NCBI RefSeq assembly: GCF_028473665.1 | Contig: NZ_CP098774.1 | Coordinates: 4,211,501 to 4,275,500, forward strand | Source of the DNA: Sphingomonas sp. QA11 | GTDB lineage: Bacteria > Pseudomonadota > Alphaproteobacteria > Sphingomonadales > Sphingomonadaceae | Reading direction: 5' to 3' | DNA: 64,000 nucleotides | In this document: piece by piece, positions 52,904 through 61,861 of the stretch | Position numbering within the stretch: the stretch's first letter is position 1 | Layout of the letters: each line of letters begins with the position of its first letter | Notes under the pieces: model-generated | The model's database searches: none | Seen by the model: only the letters and a program-made list of their open reading frames with translations | Told to the model about the DNA's origin: nothing | Position numbers and translations under genes: made by a program

Positions 52904-53526
52904 TGGGCAGCGATCCGGTCGGCCATGACCGGCTTCATGGTGCGGCCGTCCCACAGCCAGACGTCGAAGGTGCGGGCACCGTCGGGTGCGACATGCCACC
53001 GCCAGGCGAGCGTCCGGTCCTCCGACTGGCCCTCGGCGCTCTCGCCGTCGCGATAGCGCACGGCAGCGACGGTCGCCGGGCTGCCCTTGCACGAGGCATG
53101 GCTGATCTTCGGCGTGTCGCCGGCCGGACGCGGCACGGCAAGGTCGTCGCCGCCGTCCATCGTCCATTTCCAGCCGCCGTCCGGCTGGCGCTGCCATATG
53201 GTGGAGAAATAACCGAAGGCATCGCCCTTCGGCCTGGCCCATGGGCCGGTATTCACCGCCAGCGCCCCGTCGCACGACACATAGCTGTCAGCCGCCCACC
53301 ACATCAGCGCGGCGGGCGGATCCTTGCGATCCTTCAGGAACGCCTGCGCCTTGACCGGTCGCGGCGTGAACATCACCGCGTCCTCGGTCGCGAACCGACG
53401 AAACGCGGCCCATTGCCCCTCCGTCTGGGCGGCGCCGGCAAAGGCACGCTCGGCACCAGCGGCGCTCTGCGGCACGGCGGCGGCGAGAATCACGCGGCGT
53501 CCTTGGTCACAAGGCATCCCTGTCAT
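52900..53526 (-). CDS. Putative NTF2/SnoaL-like protein, probably exported
   Basis: A 208-residue product. The N-terminus RRVILAAAVPQSAAGAERAF looks like a weak signal peptide. The rest alternates helix and strands in the manner of NTF2-like folds: EGQWAAFRRFATEDAVMFTP, GPWARPKGDAFGYFSTIWQR, GGWKWTMDGG and WRWHVAPDGARTFDVWLWDG. No catalytic residues can be named. It overlaps the 3' end of folD by 20 bp and MarC by 4 bp, so it is probably in one transcript. Confidence 0.7.
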   Translation of the reverse strand: MTGMPCDQGRRVILAAAVPQSAAGAERAFAGAAQTEGQWAAFRRFATEDAVMFTPRPVKAQAFLKDRKDPPAALMWWAADSYVSCDGALAVNTGPWARPKGDAFGYFSTIWQRQPDGGWKWTMDGGDDLAVPRPAGDTPKISHASCKGSPATVAAVRYRDGESAEGQSEDRTLAWRWHVAPDGARTFDVWLWDGRTMKPVMADRIAAQ

Positions 53527-54382
53527 AGGGAATTTGCGCCCGGCGATGCGCCGACAGCAACGTATTGCGCAGCAACACGGCGATCGTCATCGGCCCGACC
53601 CCGCCCGGCACCGGTGTGATCGCCCCGGCGACGCTGGCCGCCCCGGCGAAATCGACATCGCCGACCAGCCCGTCCTCGGTGCGGTTGATGCCGACATCGA
53701 TCACCGTCGCGCCCGGCTTGATCCATTCGCCCCGGATCATCTCGGGCCGCCCGACCGCCGCCACGACGATATCCGCCCGGCAAACGATGCTCGACAGGTC
53801 CTTGGTCCGCGAATGGGCGACGGTGACGGTGCAGCTTTCCCTGATCAGCAATTGCGCCATCGGCTTGCCGACGATGTTCGACCGCCCGATCACCACGGCA
53901 TCGAGCCCGGTCAGGTCGCCCAGCCTGTCCCTGAGCAGCATGACGCAGCCAAGCGGCGTGCAGGGGACGAAACCTTCAAGCCCCGTCGCGAGACGCCCGG
54001 CATTGACCGGATGGAAGCCGTCGACATCCTTGTCCGGATCGATTCGCGTGGTGACCGCGCGCTCGTCGATATGCGAGGGCAATGGAAGCTGGACCAGGAT
54101 GCCGTCGACATTCACATCGGCATTGAGCGCGTCGACCAGCGCGAGGAGATCATCCTGGGAGACGGTGGCGGGAAGGCGATGTTCGAACCCTTCCATGCCC
54201 GCCTCCTTCACCGCCTTGCCCTTGGAGCGGACATAGACGGCGGAGGCCGGATCATCGCCGACCAGCACCACCGCCAGACCGGGCGGGCGGCCAGCGGCGG
54301 CGGCAAATGCCGTCACCTGGTCCGCGATGCGGCCGCGCAGGGCCAGGGCAAAGGCTTTTCCGTCGATGATGTCAGCGCTCAT
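53507..54382 (-). CDS. folD: Methylene-THF dehydrogenase/methenyl-THF cyclohydrolase
   Basis: Bifunctional enzyme interconverting methylene-, methenyl- and formyl-THF. The 291-residue protein shows YVRSKGKAVKEAG with Tyr50 and Lys54, QLPLPSHID, the NADP site VVIGRSNIVGKPMAQLL, and C-terminal TPVPGGVGPMTIAVLL. Complete. It overlaps the DUF167 gene by four bases upstream and the NTF2-like gene downstream. Confidence 0.97.
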   Translation of the reverse strand: MSADIIDGKAFALALRGRIADQVTAFAAAAGRPPGLAVVLVGDDPASAVYVRSKGKAVKEAGMEGFEHRLPATVSQDDLLALVDALNADVNVDGILVQLPLPSHIDERAVTTRIDPDKDVDGFHPVNAGRLATGLEGFVPCTPLGCVMLLRDRLGDLTGLDAVVIGRSNIVGKPMAQLLIRESCTVTVAHSRTKDLSSIVCRADIVVAAVGRPEMIRGEWIKPGATVIDVGINRTEDGLVGDVDFAGAASVAGAITPVPGGVGPMTIAVLLRNTLLSAHRRAQIPYDRDAL

Positions 54383-54681
54383 GGCGCTGCGTCATAGTGG
54401 CTGGCCGCGATTTCCGCCAGCGATGCGGCATCGCCCGATATCGAGAGGCGTTTCAGCCGCGACGTCTCGCCCGCCGTCAACCTGACATCGCGCTTCGGCA
54501 CGCCGAATGTTCTGGCGACAAGCGCGATCAGCGCCTCATTGGCGGCACCCTCGACCGGCGGCGCCGCGAGCCACACGGCGAAATGCTCGTCCGTGCCGGC
54601 CGCGAGCCTGTCGCGGGAGGATCTGGGCGTGACGCGAACCGCGATCGCAATCCCGTCCGGCCGGGGCACCCAGGCTGGCAC
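54379..54681 (-). CDS. DUF167 (YggU) family protein
   Basis: A 100-residue protein of the UPF0235/YggU family: IAIAVRVTPRSSRDRL, then VWLAAPPVEGAANEALIALV and FGVPKRDVRLTAGETSRLKR. Function unknown; the family is often next to yggT, as here (3 bp away). Coupled to folD by a four-base overlap. Confidence 0.9.
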   Translation of the reverse strand: MPAWVPRPDGIAIAVRVTPRSSRDRLAAGTDEHFAVWLAAPPVEGAANEALIALVARTFGVPKRDVRLTAGETSRLKRLSISGDAASLAEIAASHYDAAP

Positions 54682-54684
54682 GGC

Positions 54685-54999
54685 TCAGATCGTCGGCGGT
54701 GCCTGGAGCTGCACGGCAATCGCCGGGACGATGATGTTCGACAGGATGTAGAGGATCAGCAGCACGACCAGAGGCGACAGGTCGAGCGCGCCGAAATCGG
54801 GCAGGATCCGCCGGATCGGACGATAAAAGGGTTCGGTGATCTTTTTCAGTGCTTCCCAGATCTGGCGCACCGTCTCGTTATAGGTGTTGATCACGTTGAA
54901 CGCGATCAACCACGACAGGATCGCCTGGATCAGGATGATCCATGTGGCGACGCTGAGCAGCACCTGAACGATCGAGAGAAGGACCATCAAAAAGGCCAA
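54685..54999 (-). CDS. YggT family membrane protein
   Basis: A 104-residue protein with two hydrophobic segments around a conserved loop: LLSVATWIILIQAILSWL, then ITEPFYRPIRRILPDFGALD, then LSPLVVLLILYILSNIIVP. Typical YggT; the family has been linked to osmotic and ion balance and to cell division site proteins. It heads the yggT-DUF167-folD run. Confidence 0.92.
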   Translation of the reverse strand: MAFLMVLLSIVQVLLSVATWIILIQAILSWLIAFNVINTYNETVRQIWEALKKITEPFYRPIRRILPDFGALDLSPLVVLLILYILSNIIVPAIAVQLQAPPTI

Positions 55000-55065
55000 G
55001 GTAGATCTCCGGGTCGAGTGGAAAGCCGAGCCTAGCGAAACGCATCCGTTTCGAACAGGCCCGTT

Positions 55066-55965
55066 TCAGCGGCGAACGAGCGTGCCCGCACCGCGCTTGG
55101 TGAAGATTTCCAGCAGCATCGCATGAGGAACCCGGCCGTCGAGGATGACGGCCGCGTCAACCCCGCCCTCCACCGCGGCGACGCAGGTCTCGAGCTTCGG
55201 GATCATCCCGCCGGTGATCGTGCCGTCAGCGCGCAGATCGGCGATGGCGGCGGGATCGAGATCAGTCAGCAATTCACCCGACTTGTCGAGCACGCCGACC
55301 ACGTCGGTCAGCATGAACAGGCGCTGCGCGCCGAGCGCCGCGGCGATCGCGCCGGCCATGGTGTCGGCATTGATGTTGTAGGTCTGGCCGTCTGTGCCCT
55401 GCGCGATCGGCGCGACGACGGGGATGATCCCGGCCGCTGACAGCGTGTCGATGATCCGCCGGTCGACCCCCACCGGCTCGCCGACGAAGCCGAGATCGAC
55501 ATGCCGTTCGATGCCCTGCAGCCGGTCCGGCGTGTTGCGGCCGACCTTCTCCGCCGTCACGAAGCCGCCGTCCTTGCCCGAAATGCCGACCGCCCGGCCG
55601 CCGGCCTGGCCGATCCAGCTCACGATTTCCTTGTTGATCGAACCGGCCAGGACCATCTCGGCGATCCGCGCGGTCTCCGCATCGGTGACGCGCAGGCCGT
55701 CGACGAAGCGTGATTCGACCCCAAGCCGCTTCAGCATCGCGCCGATCTGCGGCCCTCCGCCATGGACGACGACCGGGTTGATCCCGACCGCCTTCATCAG
55801 CACGACATCCTCGGCGAAATCGCGCGCCGCCTCGGGATCGCCCATGGCGTGGCCGCCATATTTCACGACGAAGGTCGCACCGGCATGAAGCTGCATATAG
55901 GGCAGCGCCTCGACAAGCGTTTCCGCCTTGGCGAGCAGCGCGGGATCGGGGGAATGATCGGTCAT
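55066..55965 (-). CDS. argB: Acetylglutamate kinase
   Basis: Phosphorylates N-acetylglutamate in arginine synthesis. The 299-residue protein has TFVVKYGGHAMG with the phosphate-binding Lys, NPVVVHGGGPQIG, NINADTMAGAIAAAL and ITGGMIPKLETCVAAVEGGV. This is the arginine-sensitive hexameric length class. Monocistronic here; no other arg genes are in the window, though agmatine catabolism is. Confidence 0.97.
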   Translation of the reverse strand: MTDHSPDPALLAKAETLVEALPYMQLHAGATFVVKYGGHAMGDPEAARDFAEDVVLMKAVGINPVVVHGGGPQIGAMLKRLGVESRFVDGLRVTDAETARIAEMVLAGSINKEIVSWIGQAGGRAVGISGKDGGFVTAEKVGRNTPDRLQGIERHVDLGFVGEPVGVDRRIIDTLSAAGIIPVVAPIAQGTDGQTYNINADTMAGAIAAALGAQRLFMLTDVVGVLDKSGELLTDLDPAAIADLRADGTITGGMIPKLETCVAAVEGGVDAAVILDGRVPHAMLLEIFTKRGAGTLVRR

Positions 55966-56029
55966 GCGGGCCCCATAGCCATGAAGGCGGCGCGGTGAAA
56001 GCTACTACCCCTCTCTTAAAGAAGCGAGA

Positions 56030-56668
56030 TCAGGTGCGCGCGTCCAGCCGGCGGCCGAGCCAGACGAAGAAGGTGATCAGGAACGGCACCAGCACGATCG
56101 ACAGGACGACCTTGGCCAGCATCTGCCCGCCCATCAGCCCGAGGATCGGGCGCTCGCCATAGAAGGAGATCGAGATGAACAGCACCGTATCGACCACCTG
56201 CGAGACGATGCTGGCGATCATCCCGCGCAGCCAGAGCAGCTTGCCCGTGCCCTGCCGGAGCCGCGAGAAGATGAAGATGTTGAGCGTCTGCGAGATGCCA
56301 TAGGAGATCAGCCCGGCGACCATCATCCGCGCGCTCTGCCCCACCACGATCGGAAAGGCGTCGACCGCCGGGGGATACATGCCGGGATCGGTCGGCAGCG
56401 CCAGCACCAGCTGGATCAGCGCGGCCGAGACGATCAGCGGCACGAAGCCGAAGCGGACCAGCATGTCGCCGGCCTTGCGGCCGTGCAGCTCCGTCACCGC
56501 GCTGCCCATGACGACGAGCAGCAGAAAGCCGAAGATCCCCGCCTCGACCGCCAGGGGACCTAGCTTGACCTGCTTCACCCCGAGCACGCCGGCAATGCAG
56601 ACCATGCCGCCATAGAAGATCGAATAGACGAAGAGGGAACGCGGGATCGCGGGAGAGGTCTGGTTCAT
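56030..56668 (-). CDS. Queuosine precursor transporter (YhhQ family)
   Basis: Imports 7-cyano- or 7-aminomethyl-7-deazaguanine for tRNA queuosine. The 212-residue protein has six hydrophobic segments and the family pattern LLVVMGSAVTELHGRKAG, RMMVAGLISYGISQTLNIF and IASIVSQVVDTVLFISISF. ATG 56668 is chosen; an extension to 56698 adds ten residues without support. No preQ1 riboswitch fold was recognised upstream. Confidence 0.88.
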   Translation of the reverse strand: MNQTSPAIPRSLFVYSIFYGGMVCIAGVLGVKQVKLGPLAVEAGIFGFLLLVVMGSAVTELHGRKAGDMLVRFGFVPLIVSAALIQLVLALPTDPGMYPPAVDAFPIVVGQSARMMVAGLISYGISQTLNIFIFSRLRQGTGKLLWLRGMIASIVSQVVDTVLFISISFYGERPILGLMGGQMLAKVVLSIVLVPFLITFFVWLGRRLDART

Positions 56669-56797
56669 CGCGGCGACGCTACCGCCTTTTACGCACACGT
56701 CAAACCGCCACTAGCCCAAATTCTTGTGACCTGTATGGTGGGTCCCCGCATGCCTATGGGGCGGTACTAGTAGTTTTGGCAGGGCGGGGCGCCACGT

Positions 56798-58057
56798 ATG
56801 AATCATTTCCTTATCGGCATCGCGGGCATCGCGGTGATCCTCGGCATTGCCTTCGCGCTGTCGAGCAACCGCCGCGCGATCCGCCCGCGCGTCGTCGGCG
56901 CCGCGTTCCTGCTTCAGGCCGGCATCGCCGTCCTGGTGCTCAAGGTGCCGGCGGGCGTGCACGCGCTCGAATTCATGTCGACCGGCGTCGCCAATCTGCT
57001 CGGCTACGCCAATGCCGGCACCAGCTTCCTGTTCGGCAGCCTTGCCGCCGATCCGCTGGGCAAGAATTTCGCGATCCAGGCGCTGCCCGTCATCATCTTC
57101 TTCGCCGCCCTGGTCTCGATCCTCTATTATCTTGGCATCATGCAGCTCGTGGTGCGCTGGATCGGCGGCGCGATCGAGTGGGTGATCGGCGTGTCGAAGG
57201 TGGAATCGCTGTGCGCCGCGGCGAACATCTTCGTCGGGCAGAGTGAATCCCCGCTGGTCATTCGCCCCTATCTCGCCGGCCTGACCCCGGCCCAGCTCTT
57301 CACGGTGATGACCAGCGGCATGGCCGGCGTCGCCGGCACCATCCTCGCCGCCTATGCCTCGATGGGAATCCGCATCGAATATCTGCTCGCGGCGAGCTTC
57401 ATGGCGGCGCCCGGGGGTATCCTGATGGCCAAGATCATGATGCCAGACGTGAAGGAAGCGCCGTTCGACCAGCTCCCGCTCGGCGACGATCCCGAGGCCG
57501 AGGTCATCCATATCGCCGAGGCGAGCCATGATGAGGAAAAGCCAGCCAACATCATCATGGCGGCGGCTCAGGGCGCGCAAACCGGCGTTAAGCTTGCGGT
57601 CGCGGTCGGCGCGATGGTGCTCGCCTTCGTCGCGCTTGTCGCGCTGGCCAACGGCATCCTGGGCGGTATCGGCGCCTGGTTCGGCTATCCGACACTCAGC
57701 TTCCAGGGGCTGCTCGGCTATGTCTTCGCGCCGGTGATGTACCTGCTCAACGTGCCGTGGAACGAAGCGCAGATCGCGGGCGGTCTGTTCGGGCAGAAGA
57801 TCGTGCTCAACGAATTCGTCGCCTATATCTCGCTTGGCGCGCAGCAGGGGGCGCTCAGCCCGCGGACCATCGCGGTAATCACCTTCGCGCTGTGCGGCTT
57901 CGCCAATTTCTCGTCGATCGCGATCCAGATGGCGGTGACGGGCAGCCTCGCGCCGAACCAGCGCCCGATGATCGCCAGGCTCGGCATCCGGGCACTGATC
58001 GCGGGCAGCCTGGCCAACCTGATGAGCGCAGCACTGGCGGGCATGCTGATCAGTTGA
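56798..58057 (+). CDS. Concentrative nucleoside transporter (NupC/CNT)
   Basis: Sodium- or proton-coupled nucleoside importer. The 419-residue protein has about ten membrane segments. Substrate motifs are IFVGQSESPLVIRPYL and, late, ALCGFANFSSIAIQ, both typical of CNT. The LIGIAGIAVILGIAFALSS start and ARLGIRALIAGSLANLMSAA end are normal. It overlaps the convergent DedA gene by 8 bp. Confidence 0.95.
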   Translation: MNHFLIGIAGIAVILGIAFALSSNRRAIRPRVVGAAFLLQAGIAVLVLKVPAGVHALEFMSTGVANLLGYANAGTSFLFGSLAADPLGKNFAIQALPVIIFFAALVSILYYLGIMQLVVRWIGGAIEWVIGVSKVESLCAAANIFVGQSESPLVIRPYLAGLTPAQLFTVMTSGMAGVAGTILAAYASMGIRIEYLLAASFMAAPGGILMAKIMMPDVKEAPFDQLPLGDDPEAEVIHIAEASHDEEKPANIIMAAAQGAQTGVKLAVAVGAMVLAFVALVALANGILGGIGAWFGYPTLSFQGLLGYVFAPVMYLLNVPWNEAQIAGGLFGQKIVLNEFVAYISLGAQQGALSPRTIAVITFALCGFANFSSIAIQMAVTGSLAPNQRPMIARLGIRALIAGSLANLMSAALAGMLIS

Positions 58058-58655
58058 GCGAGACGCGCGCAGACGCGCGCGCGCACCGGTCGGCATAACG
58101 ATGGTGCGACCAGCGCACGATCTGCGCGACGCCGATGAGCAGCACGATGCCGACCGCAGCGATCGGGACGAGCCGGCCGGCGGACAGCGCGCCGCCGAAC
58201 AGCCGCTCGATCCCGCCGCCAAAGCCATAACCGATGCCGGTGAACAACGCCGCCCAGATCGCGGCCGCCAGCGCGTTGAGCGACAAGAAGGTCCGGGTAT
58301 GGATGTGCGAGGTGCCGATCGCAATCGGACTGACCGTGCGCAGGCCGTAAAGGAAGCGGAAGCCCATCACGAACAGGACTGGATGCCGTTCGAGCGTCAC
58401 CAACGCCTTGGCGAAGCCGGGCTTCGCCGCCATGGCGCGGACACGGGGATGGTCACGGAAATAGCGGCCGCCGGCGAAGAAGAGCTGGTCGGCGACGAAC
58501 GAGCCCGCCGCCGCGGCGAGCCAGACGCCCCACAGAGGCAACAGGTGTCGGTGCGCCAGCACACCCCCGGCCAGGACGCAGGTCTCGCCTTCGATCCCCG
58601 CGCCGAGGAAGATCGCGGCCAGGCCGTAACGGGCAATGAGCGCTTCGATCGCCAT
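58050..58655 (-). CDS. DedA family membrane protein
   Basis: A 201-residue protein of the SNARE-associated/DedA family, implicated in lipid flipping and membrane homeostasis. Segments include IFLGAGIEGETCVLAGGVLA with the conserved acidic residue, ADQLFFAGGRYFRDHPRVRA, and RFLYGLRTVSPIAIGTS with the family Arg and Gly-Arg pattern. ATG 58655 starts right at the family N-terminus; the longer frame to 58853 is rejected. Confidence 0.93.
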   Translation of the reverse strand: MAIEALIARYGLAAIFLGAGIEGETCVLAGGVLAHRHLLPLWGVWLAAAAGSFVADQLFFAGGRYFRDHPRVRAMAAKPGFAKALVTLERHPVLFVMGFRFLYGLRTVSPIAIGTSHIHTRTFLSLNALAAAIWAALFTGIGYGFGGGIERLFGGALSAGRLVPIAAVGIVLLIGVAQIVRWSHHRYADRCARASARVSLN

Positions 58656-58701
58656 CCGACGAAACCTGCCCGATAGCGTCGGGCCTGACCAGCCTTCCCG
58701 A

Positions 58702-59142
58702 TCAGGCGCCCGGCTGTTCGACCCGCAGGTCAAGATCCGACAGGGCTGTGCCGCTCGCCTTGTCGACCACGATCGCCTCGACCGGCACGCCGCTGCCGGC
58801 TTCCACCAGGCGGGAGACGGGCGCATCGCCGAAATGCCGGGCGCCCCAGGCACCGAAGGCGAACAGCACCGGCAGGAAATCGCGCCCGGCCGCCGTCAGC
58901 AGATATTCGTCACGTGGCGGATGATCGCTGTAGCGCCGGCGTTCAAGCAGCCCGCTTTCGGTCAGCGCGGCCAGCCGGCGGGTCAGGATGTTCGGGGCGA
59001 TACCCAGATTCTTCTGGAACTGGTCGAAGCGCGTCGCGCCGCCTCCGGCATCGCGCAGGATCAGCATGCTCCACGCGTCGCCGACATGACAGAGCCCGCG
59101 CGCGACAGGGCAGGATCCGTTGGAATATTTTTTAGTGTCCAT
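58702..59142 (-). CDS. HxlR-family transcriptional regulator
   Basis: A 146-residue winged-helix regulator: SCPVARGLCHVGDAWSMLIL, then FDQFQKNLGIAPNILTRRLA, then RRRYSDHPPRDEYLLTAAGR. Cys11 and Cys18 in the first helix are placed like the redox or electrophile-sensing cysteines of some HxlR proteins. Its start codon abuts the palindrome at 59142-59177, and it is divergent from the SDR gene, its likely target. Confidence 0.92.
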   Translation of the reverse strand: MDTKKYSNGSCPVARGLCHVGDAWSMLILRDAGGGATRFDQFQKNLGIAPNILTRRLAALTESGLLERRRYSDHPPRDEYLLTAAGRDFLPVLFAFGAWGARHFGDAPVSRLVEAGSGVPVEAIVVDKASGTALSDLDLRVEQPGA

Positions 59143-59177
59143 TGCATAATGATAGTGACATTCGTATCATTATGCAA
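59142..59177. promoter_or_regulatory. Perfect dyad operator for the HxlR/SDR pair
   Basis: TTGCATAATGATA (59142-59154) and TATCATTATGCAA (59165-59177) are exact reverse complements across a 10-bp spacer. It overlaps the regulator's start and lies 38 bp before the SDR start, so binding would control both genes. The 23-bp centre-to-centre spacing suits a dimer on two turns of DNA. Confidence 0.75.
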
Positions 59178-59215
59178 GTCACTCGGCCGCAGCCGGGAAA
59201 GACTGGAGACACAGC

Positions 59216-60034
59216 ATGACGAATTCGACGTTGGGCACTGCCCTCATCACCGGCGCATCGACTGGCCTCGGCGCTGTCTATGCCGACCGCCTCGCGCATC
59301 GTGGCTATGACCTGCTCCTGGTCGCGCGCGACGCCGGACGGATGGAAGCGCTCGCCGCGAGGCTCAGCACCGAGACGGGCCGCACGATCGAGGTACTGCG
59401 TGCCGACCTCACCAACCGCACCGATCTGGCGAAGGTCGAGGACCGCTTCGCCTCCGATCCGACCATCACGCTTCTGGTCAACAATGCCGGCATGTCATTG
59501 AATGGCGGCCTGCTCGACAGCGAGGTGGCCCAGGTGGAGCGGCTGATCGCGCTCAACATCACCGCGCCGACCCTGCTTGCCAGGGCCGCGGGCAAGGCCT
59601 TCGCTGCGCGCAGGAGCGGCGGGATCATCAACATCGCCTCAGTCCTGGCGCTCACGCCCGAACTGTTCGACGGCGTCTATAGCGGGTCCAAGGCCTTTGT
59701 GCTGAACCTTAGCAAATCGCTGGCCAAGCAGCTTGAGCCGCAGGGCGTGCGCGTCCAGGCCGTGCTGCCCGGCGCAACCCGCACAGAAATCTGGGAACGC
59801 TCGGGCAAGGACGTCGACAGCTTCCCGGCCGAATGGGTGATGGAAGCCGGCGACCTGGTCGACGCATCGCTGCTCGGCTTCGATCGCGGCGAAACAATCA
59901 CCATTCCGCCGCTCGCCGACGAGGGCCAGTGGGAGGCCTATGAAGCAGCGCGCCTGGCGATGGACGGCAAGCTTTCGAACCGCGAGGTCGCGCCGCGATA
60001 TCGCGAGGGGATCAGGGAAGCGGCGGTCGCATAA
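59216..60034 (+). CDS. SDR family NAD(P)-dependent oxidoreductase
   Basis: A 272-residue classical short-chain dehydrogenase: ALITGASTGLGAVYADRLA for the cofactor, LLVNNAGMSLNG, and GVYSGSKAFVLNLSKSLA with the Tyr-xxx-Lys pair. The ARD after the second strand suggests NADP(H). The DltE/YdfG-like subgroup is likely; the substrate is unknown. Probably repressed by the divergent HxlR protein, as in aldehyde- or quinone-responsive pairs. Confidence 0.9.
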   Translation: MTNSTLGTALITGASTGLGAVYADRLAHRGYDLLLVARDAGRMEALAARLSTETGRTIEVLRADLTNRTDLAKVEDRFASDPTITLLVNNAGMSLNGGLLDSEVAQVERLIALNITAPTLLARAAGKAFAARRSGGIINIASVLALTPELFDGVYSGSKAFVLNLSKSLAKQLEPQGVRVQAVLPGATRTEIWERSGKDVDSFPAEWVMEAGDLVDASLLGFDRGETITIPPLADEGQWEAYEAARLAMDGKLSNREVAPRYREGIREAAVA

Positions 60035-60205
60035 ACGTCCGTTTCAGCCATCCCCTTCCTTCGAGGGAGGGTGGAGGGCTCGGCGCGTCCGCGCGCTCAC
60101 AAAGACCGCTCCCCCAGTCCAGCGCGTCGTGCAGGGGATTGCCCCCCGACGCTGCCGCCTCACTGGGCAGGGAAGAGGTTGAATTCAGCGGCGCCCGATC
60201 CTCAG

Positions 60206-61804
60206 TTAAAAGCGGTCGGACACCAGCCCGTCGACCGTCCGGTCCTTCAGCCACCGGCTGCCGAAGCTGCGGAAGTTGGTCACCCGGTCGAGCACGAAGC
60301 TTTCCCCCCTAGGCACGCGCAGGCGGAAGAAATCGGCTTCCTCCACGTCGTTGAGGTAGAAAGCAGCGCGCGGATCGGCCTTCTCCACCGCTATCTCGAT
60401 ATTGCTCATCTCGATATTGCGCACGTCGCGGATGAAGAACCCGGTCGCTGGCACATCGCCGAACATGTTGGGCTCGGGATACGCGAGCTCGTTGAGCGGC
60501 GGGCGCAGTGCGGCCATCGCCGCCGGAGCGCCGCCGATCTGGTGGAGGAAGACATCGCTGATCTTCACATCCTCGATCGGATGGCCGGGAATGCCCGCCA
60601 GGATCGAGGGCAGCCAGCCGGCGCCCGAGCTGACCATGTTGCTGATCAGCACCCGCTTGAGCGTGCCGACCGGCGTACCCTTCGGCCCGCGCATGCGCCG
60701 GCCAAGCCGCATGAAGATCGGCGAGCTGAAGCTGCCGCGCATCGTGACGTTGGTGACCGTCACATCCTCGAAATTGGCGCCGTCGACCGTTTCCAGCGCC
60801 AGCCCCTGGCTGTCATCGAACACGCAATTGGTGATCGTGATCTTCTTGAAGCCGCCGTTCGATTCAGTGCCGAACTTGATCCGGCCGTGCACCGTATTGG
60901 CGAAGGACGCCGGCATCTTCTTCCAGGTGCCGTCGATGACCGATCCGATCACATAATTGCCGGTGACCAGGCAATTGGCGATCATCAGATCCTCGGTATC
61001 GCGCGGATAGCCGAGCGCGAAGCTGCTCTTCGGGCAGATGGCGTCGTCCCAGGGCGAATTGATCGTGCAGTTGGTGATGCGCACGCCGCGGCAGCAATCA
61101 ATGTCGAAGCCGTCGCGATTGGTGTCGACCAGCAGGTTGTCAATGGTGAGATTGTCGACGCCGGTCGCGAGCAAAGCGAACCAGCCGCCCTCGAGCACCT
61201 GAAAATCGCGCAGCAACACGTTGCGACAGAGTTTCAGCGCGATCGCCTTGTTGCCAGTGCCGGGGCCGTTGGGGTCGCTAAGATAATTGTCCTTCCCGTC
61301 CCCCCGGCCGAGGCCCTTGCCCCAGATCAGGCCGGAGCCGGTGATCGCGATGTCGTGCAGCCCCTCGCCCCAGATCAGGCTGTTACGCCAGTGGCTGTGG
61401 CCGAAATCCTGATAGGCGCCATGATCGCCGATCGGCTCGGCATGGTCGTAGCCGCCGCTGCCGCTCGCCGGCGCGGGCGCCGCGAGGATCGTCGCACCCG
61501 GGTCGAGGTGGAGGGTGATCCGGCTCTTCAGGCGGATGGTGTAGCAGGCATAGGTGCCTGCCGGGAAAAACACGGTGCCGCCACCGCGCGCGGCGGCATG
61601 GTCGATCGCCTTGTTGACCGCGATCGAATCGATCGTGGTGCCGTCACCCCTTGCGCCGAACTGGCGGACATCGACCCAGCCGCCCGTCCCGGCGATAGGC
61701 AGGGACGCGCCCTGGCGATCAGCGGCGAGCGCCGGACTGGCCCCCGCCGTCGCGGTCAGGGCGGCCGATCCGCCCAGGATCATCGAACGGCGATCGAGCG
61801 TCAT
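60206..61804 (-). CDS. Glycoside hydrolase family 28 (polygalacturonase/rhamnogalacturonidase type)
   Basis: Right-handed beta-helix enzyme cleaving pectic sugars. The 532-residue protein has a twin-arginine leader (LDRRSMILGGSAALTATAG) and DVRQFGARGDGTTID at the start of the helix. The GH28 active-site pair is visible as NRDGFDIDCCRGV and SPWDDAICPKSS with three Asp residues. A histidine site is less clear, so the pectate-lyase-like fold could host a divergent activity. It lies beside a TonB-dependent receptor, as in pectin-uptake loci. Confidence 0.88.
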   Translation of the reverse strand: MTLDRRSMILGGSAALTATAGASPALAADRQGASLPIAGTGGWVDVRQFGARGDGTTIDSIAVNKAIDHAAARGGGTVFFPAGTYACYTIRLKSRITLHLDPGATILAAPAPASGSGGYDHAEPIGDHGAYQDFGHSHWRNSLIWGEGLHDIAITGSGLIWGKGLGRGDGKDNYLSDPNGPGTGNKAIALKLCRNVLLRDFQVLEGGWFALLATGVDNLTIDNLLVDTNRDGFDIDCCRGVRITNCTINSPWDDAICPKSSFALGYPRDTEDLMIANCLVTGNYVIGSVIDGTWKKMPASFANTVHGRIKFGTESNGGFKKITITNCVFDDSQGLALETVDGANFEDVTVTNVTMRGSFSSPIFMRLGRRMRGPKGTPVGTLKRVLISNMVSSGAGWLPSILAGIPGHPIEDVKISDVFLHQIGGAPAAMAALRPPLNELAYPEPNMFGDVPATGFFIRDVRNIEMSNIEIAVEKADPRAAFYLNDVEEADFFRLRVPRGESFVLDRVTNFRSFGSRWLKDRTVDGLVSDRF

Positions 61805-61827
61805 CGGGCCTCCCTGTCGTCGAAATG

Positions 61828-61859
61828 AAAGGGGCAGCCGCCGGAACGGCTGCCCCTTT
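61828..61859 (-). terminator. Hairpin between TonB receptor and GH28 genes
   Basis: AAAGGGGCAGCCG (61828-61840) pairs perfectly with CGGCTGCCCCTTT (61847-61859) over a CCGGAA loop. It follows the TonB receptor stop on the minus strand and precedes GH28, so it may lower GH28 expression relative to the receptor. Confidence 0.8.
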
Positions 61860-61861
61860 CC

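Noticed and set aside
56669..56797. preQ1 riboswitch before the queuosine-precursor transporter
   Set aside because: I could not recognise the conserved preQ1 aptamer core in the 129-bp divergent spacer.
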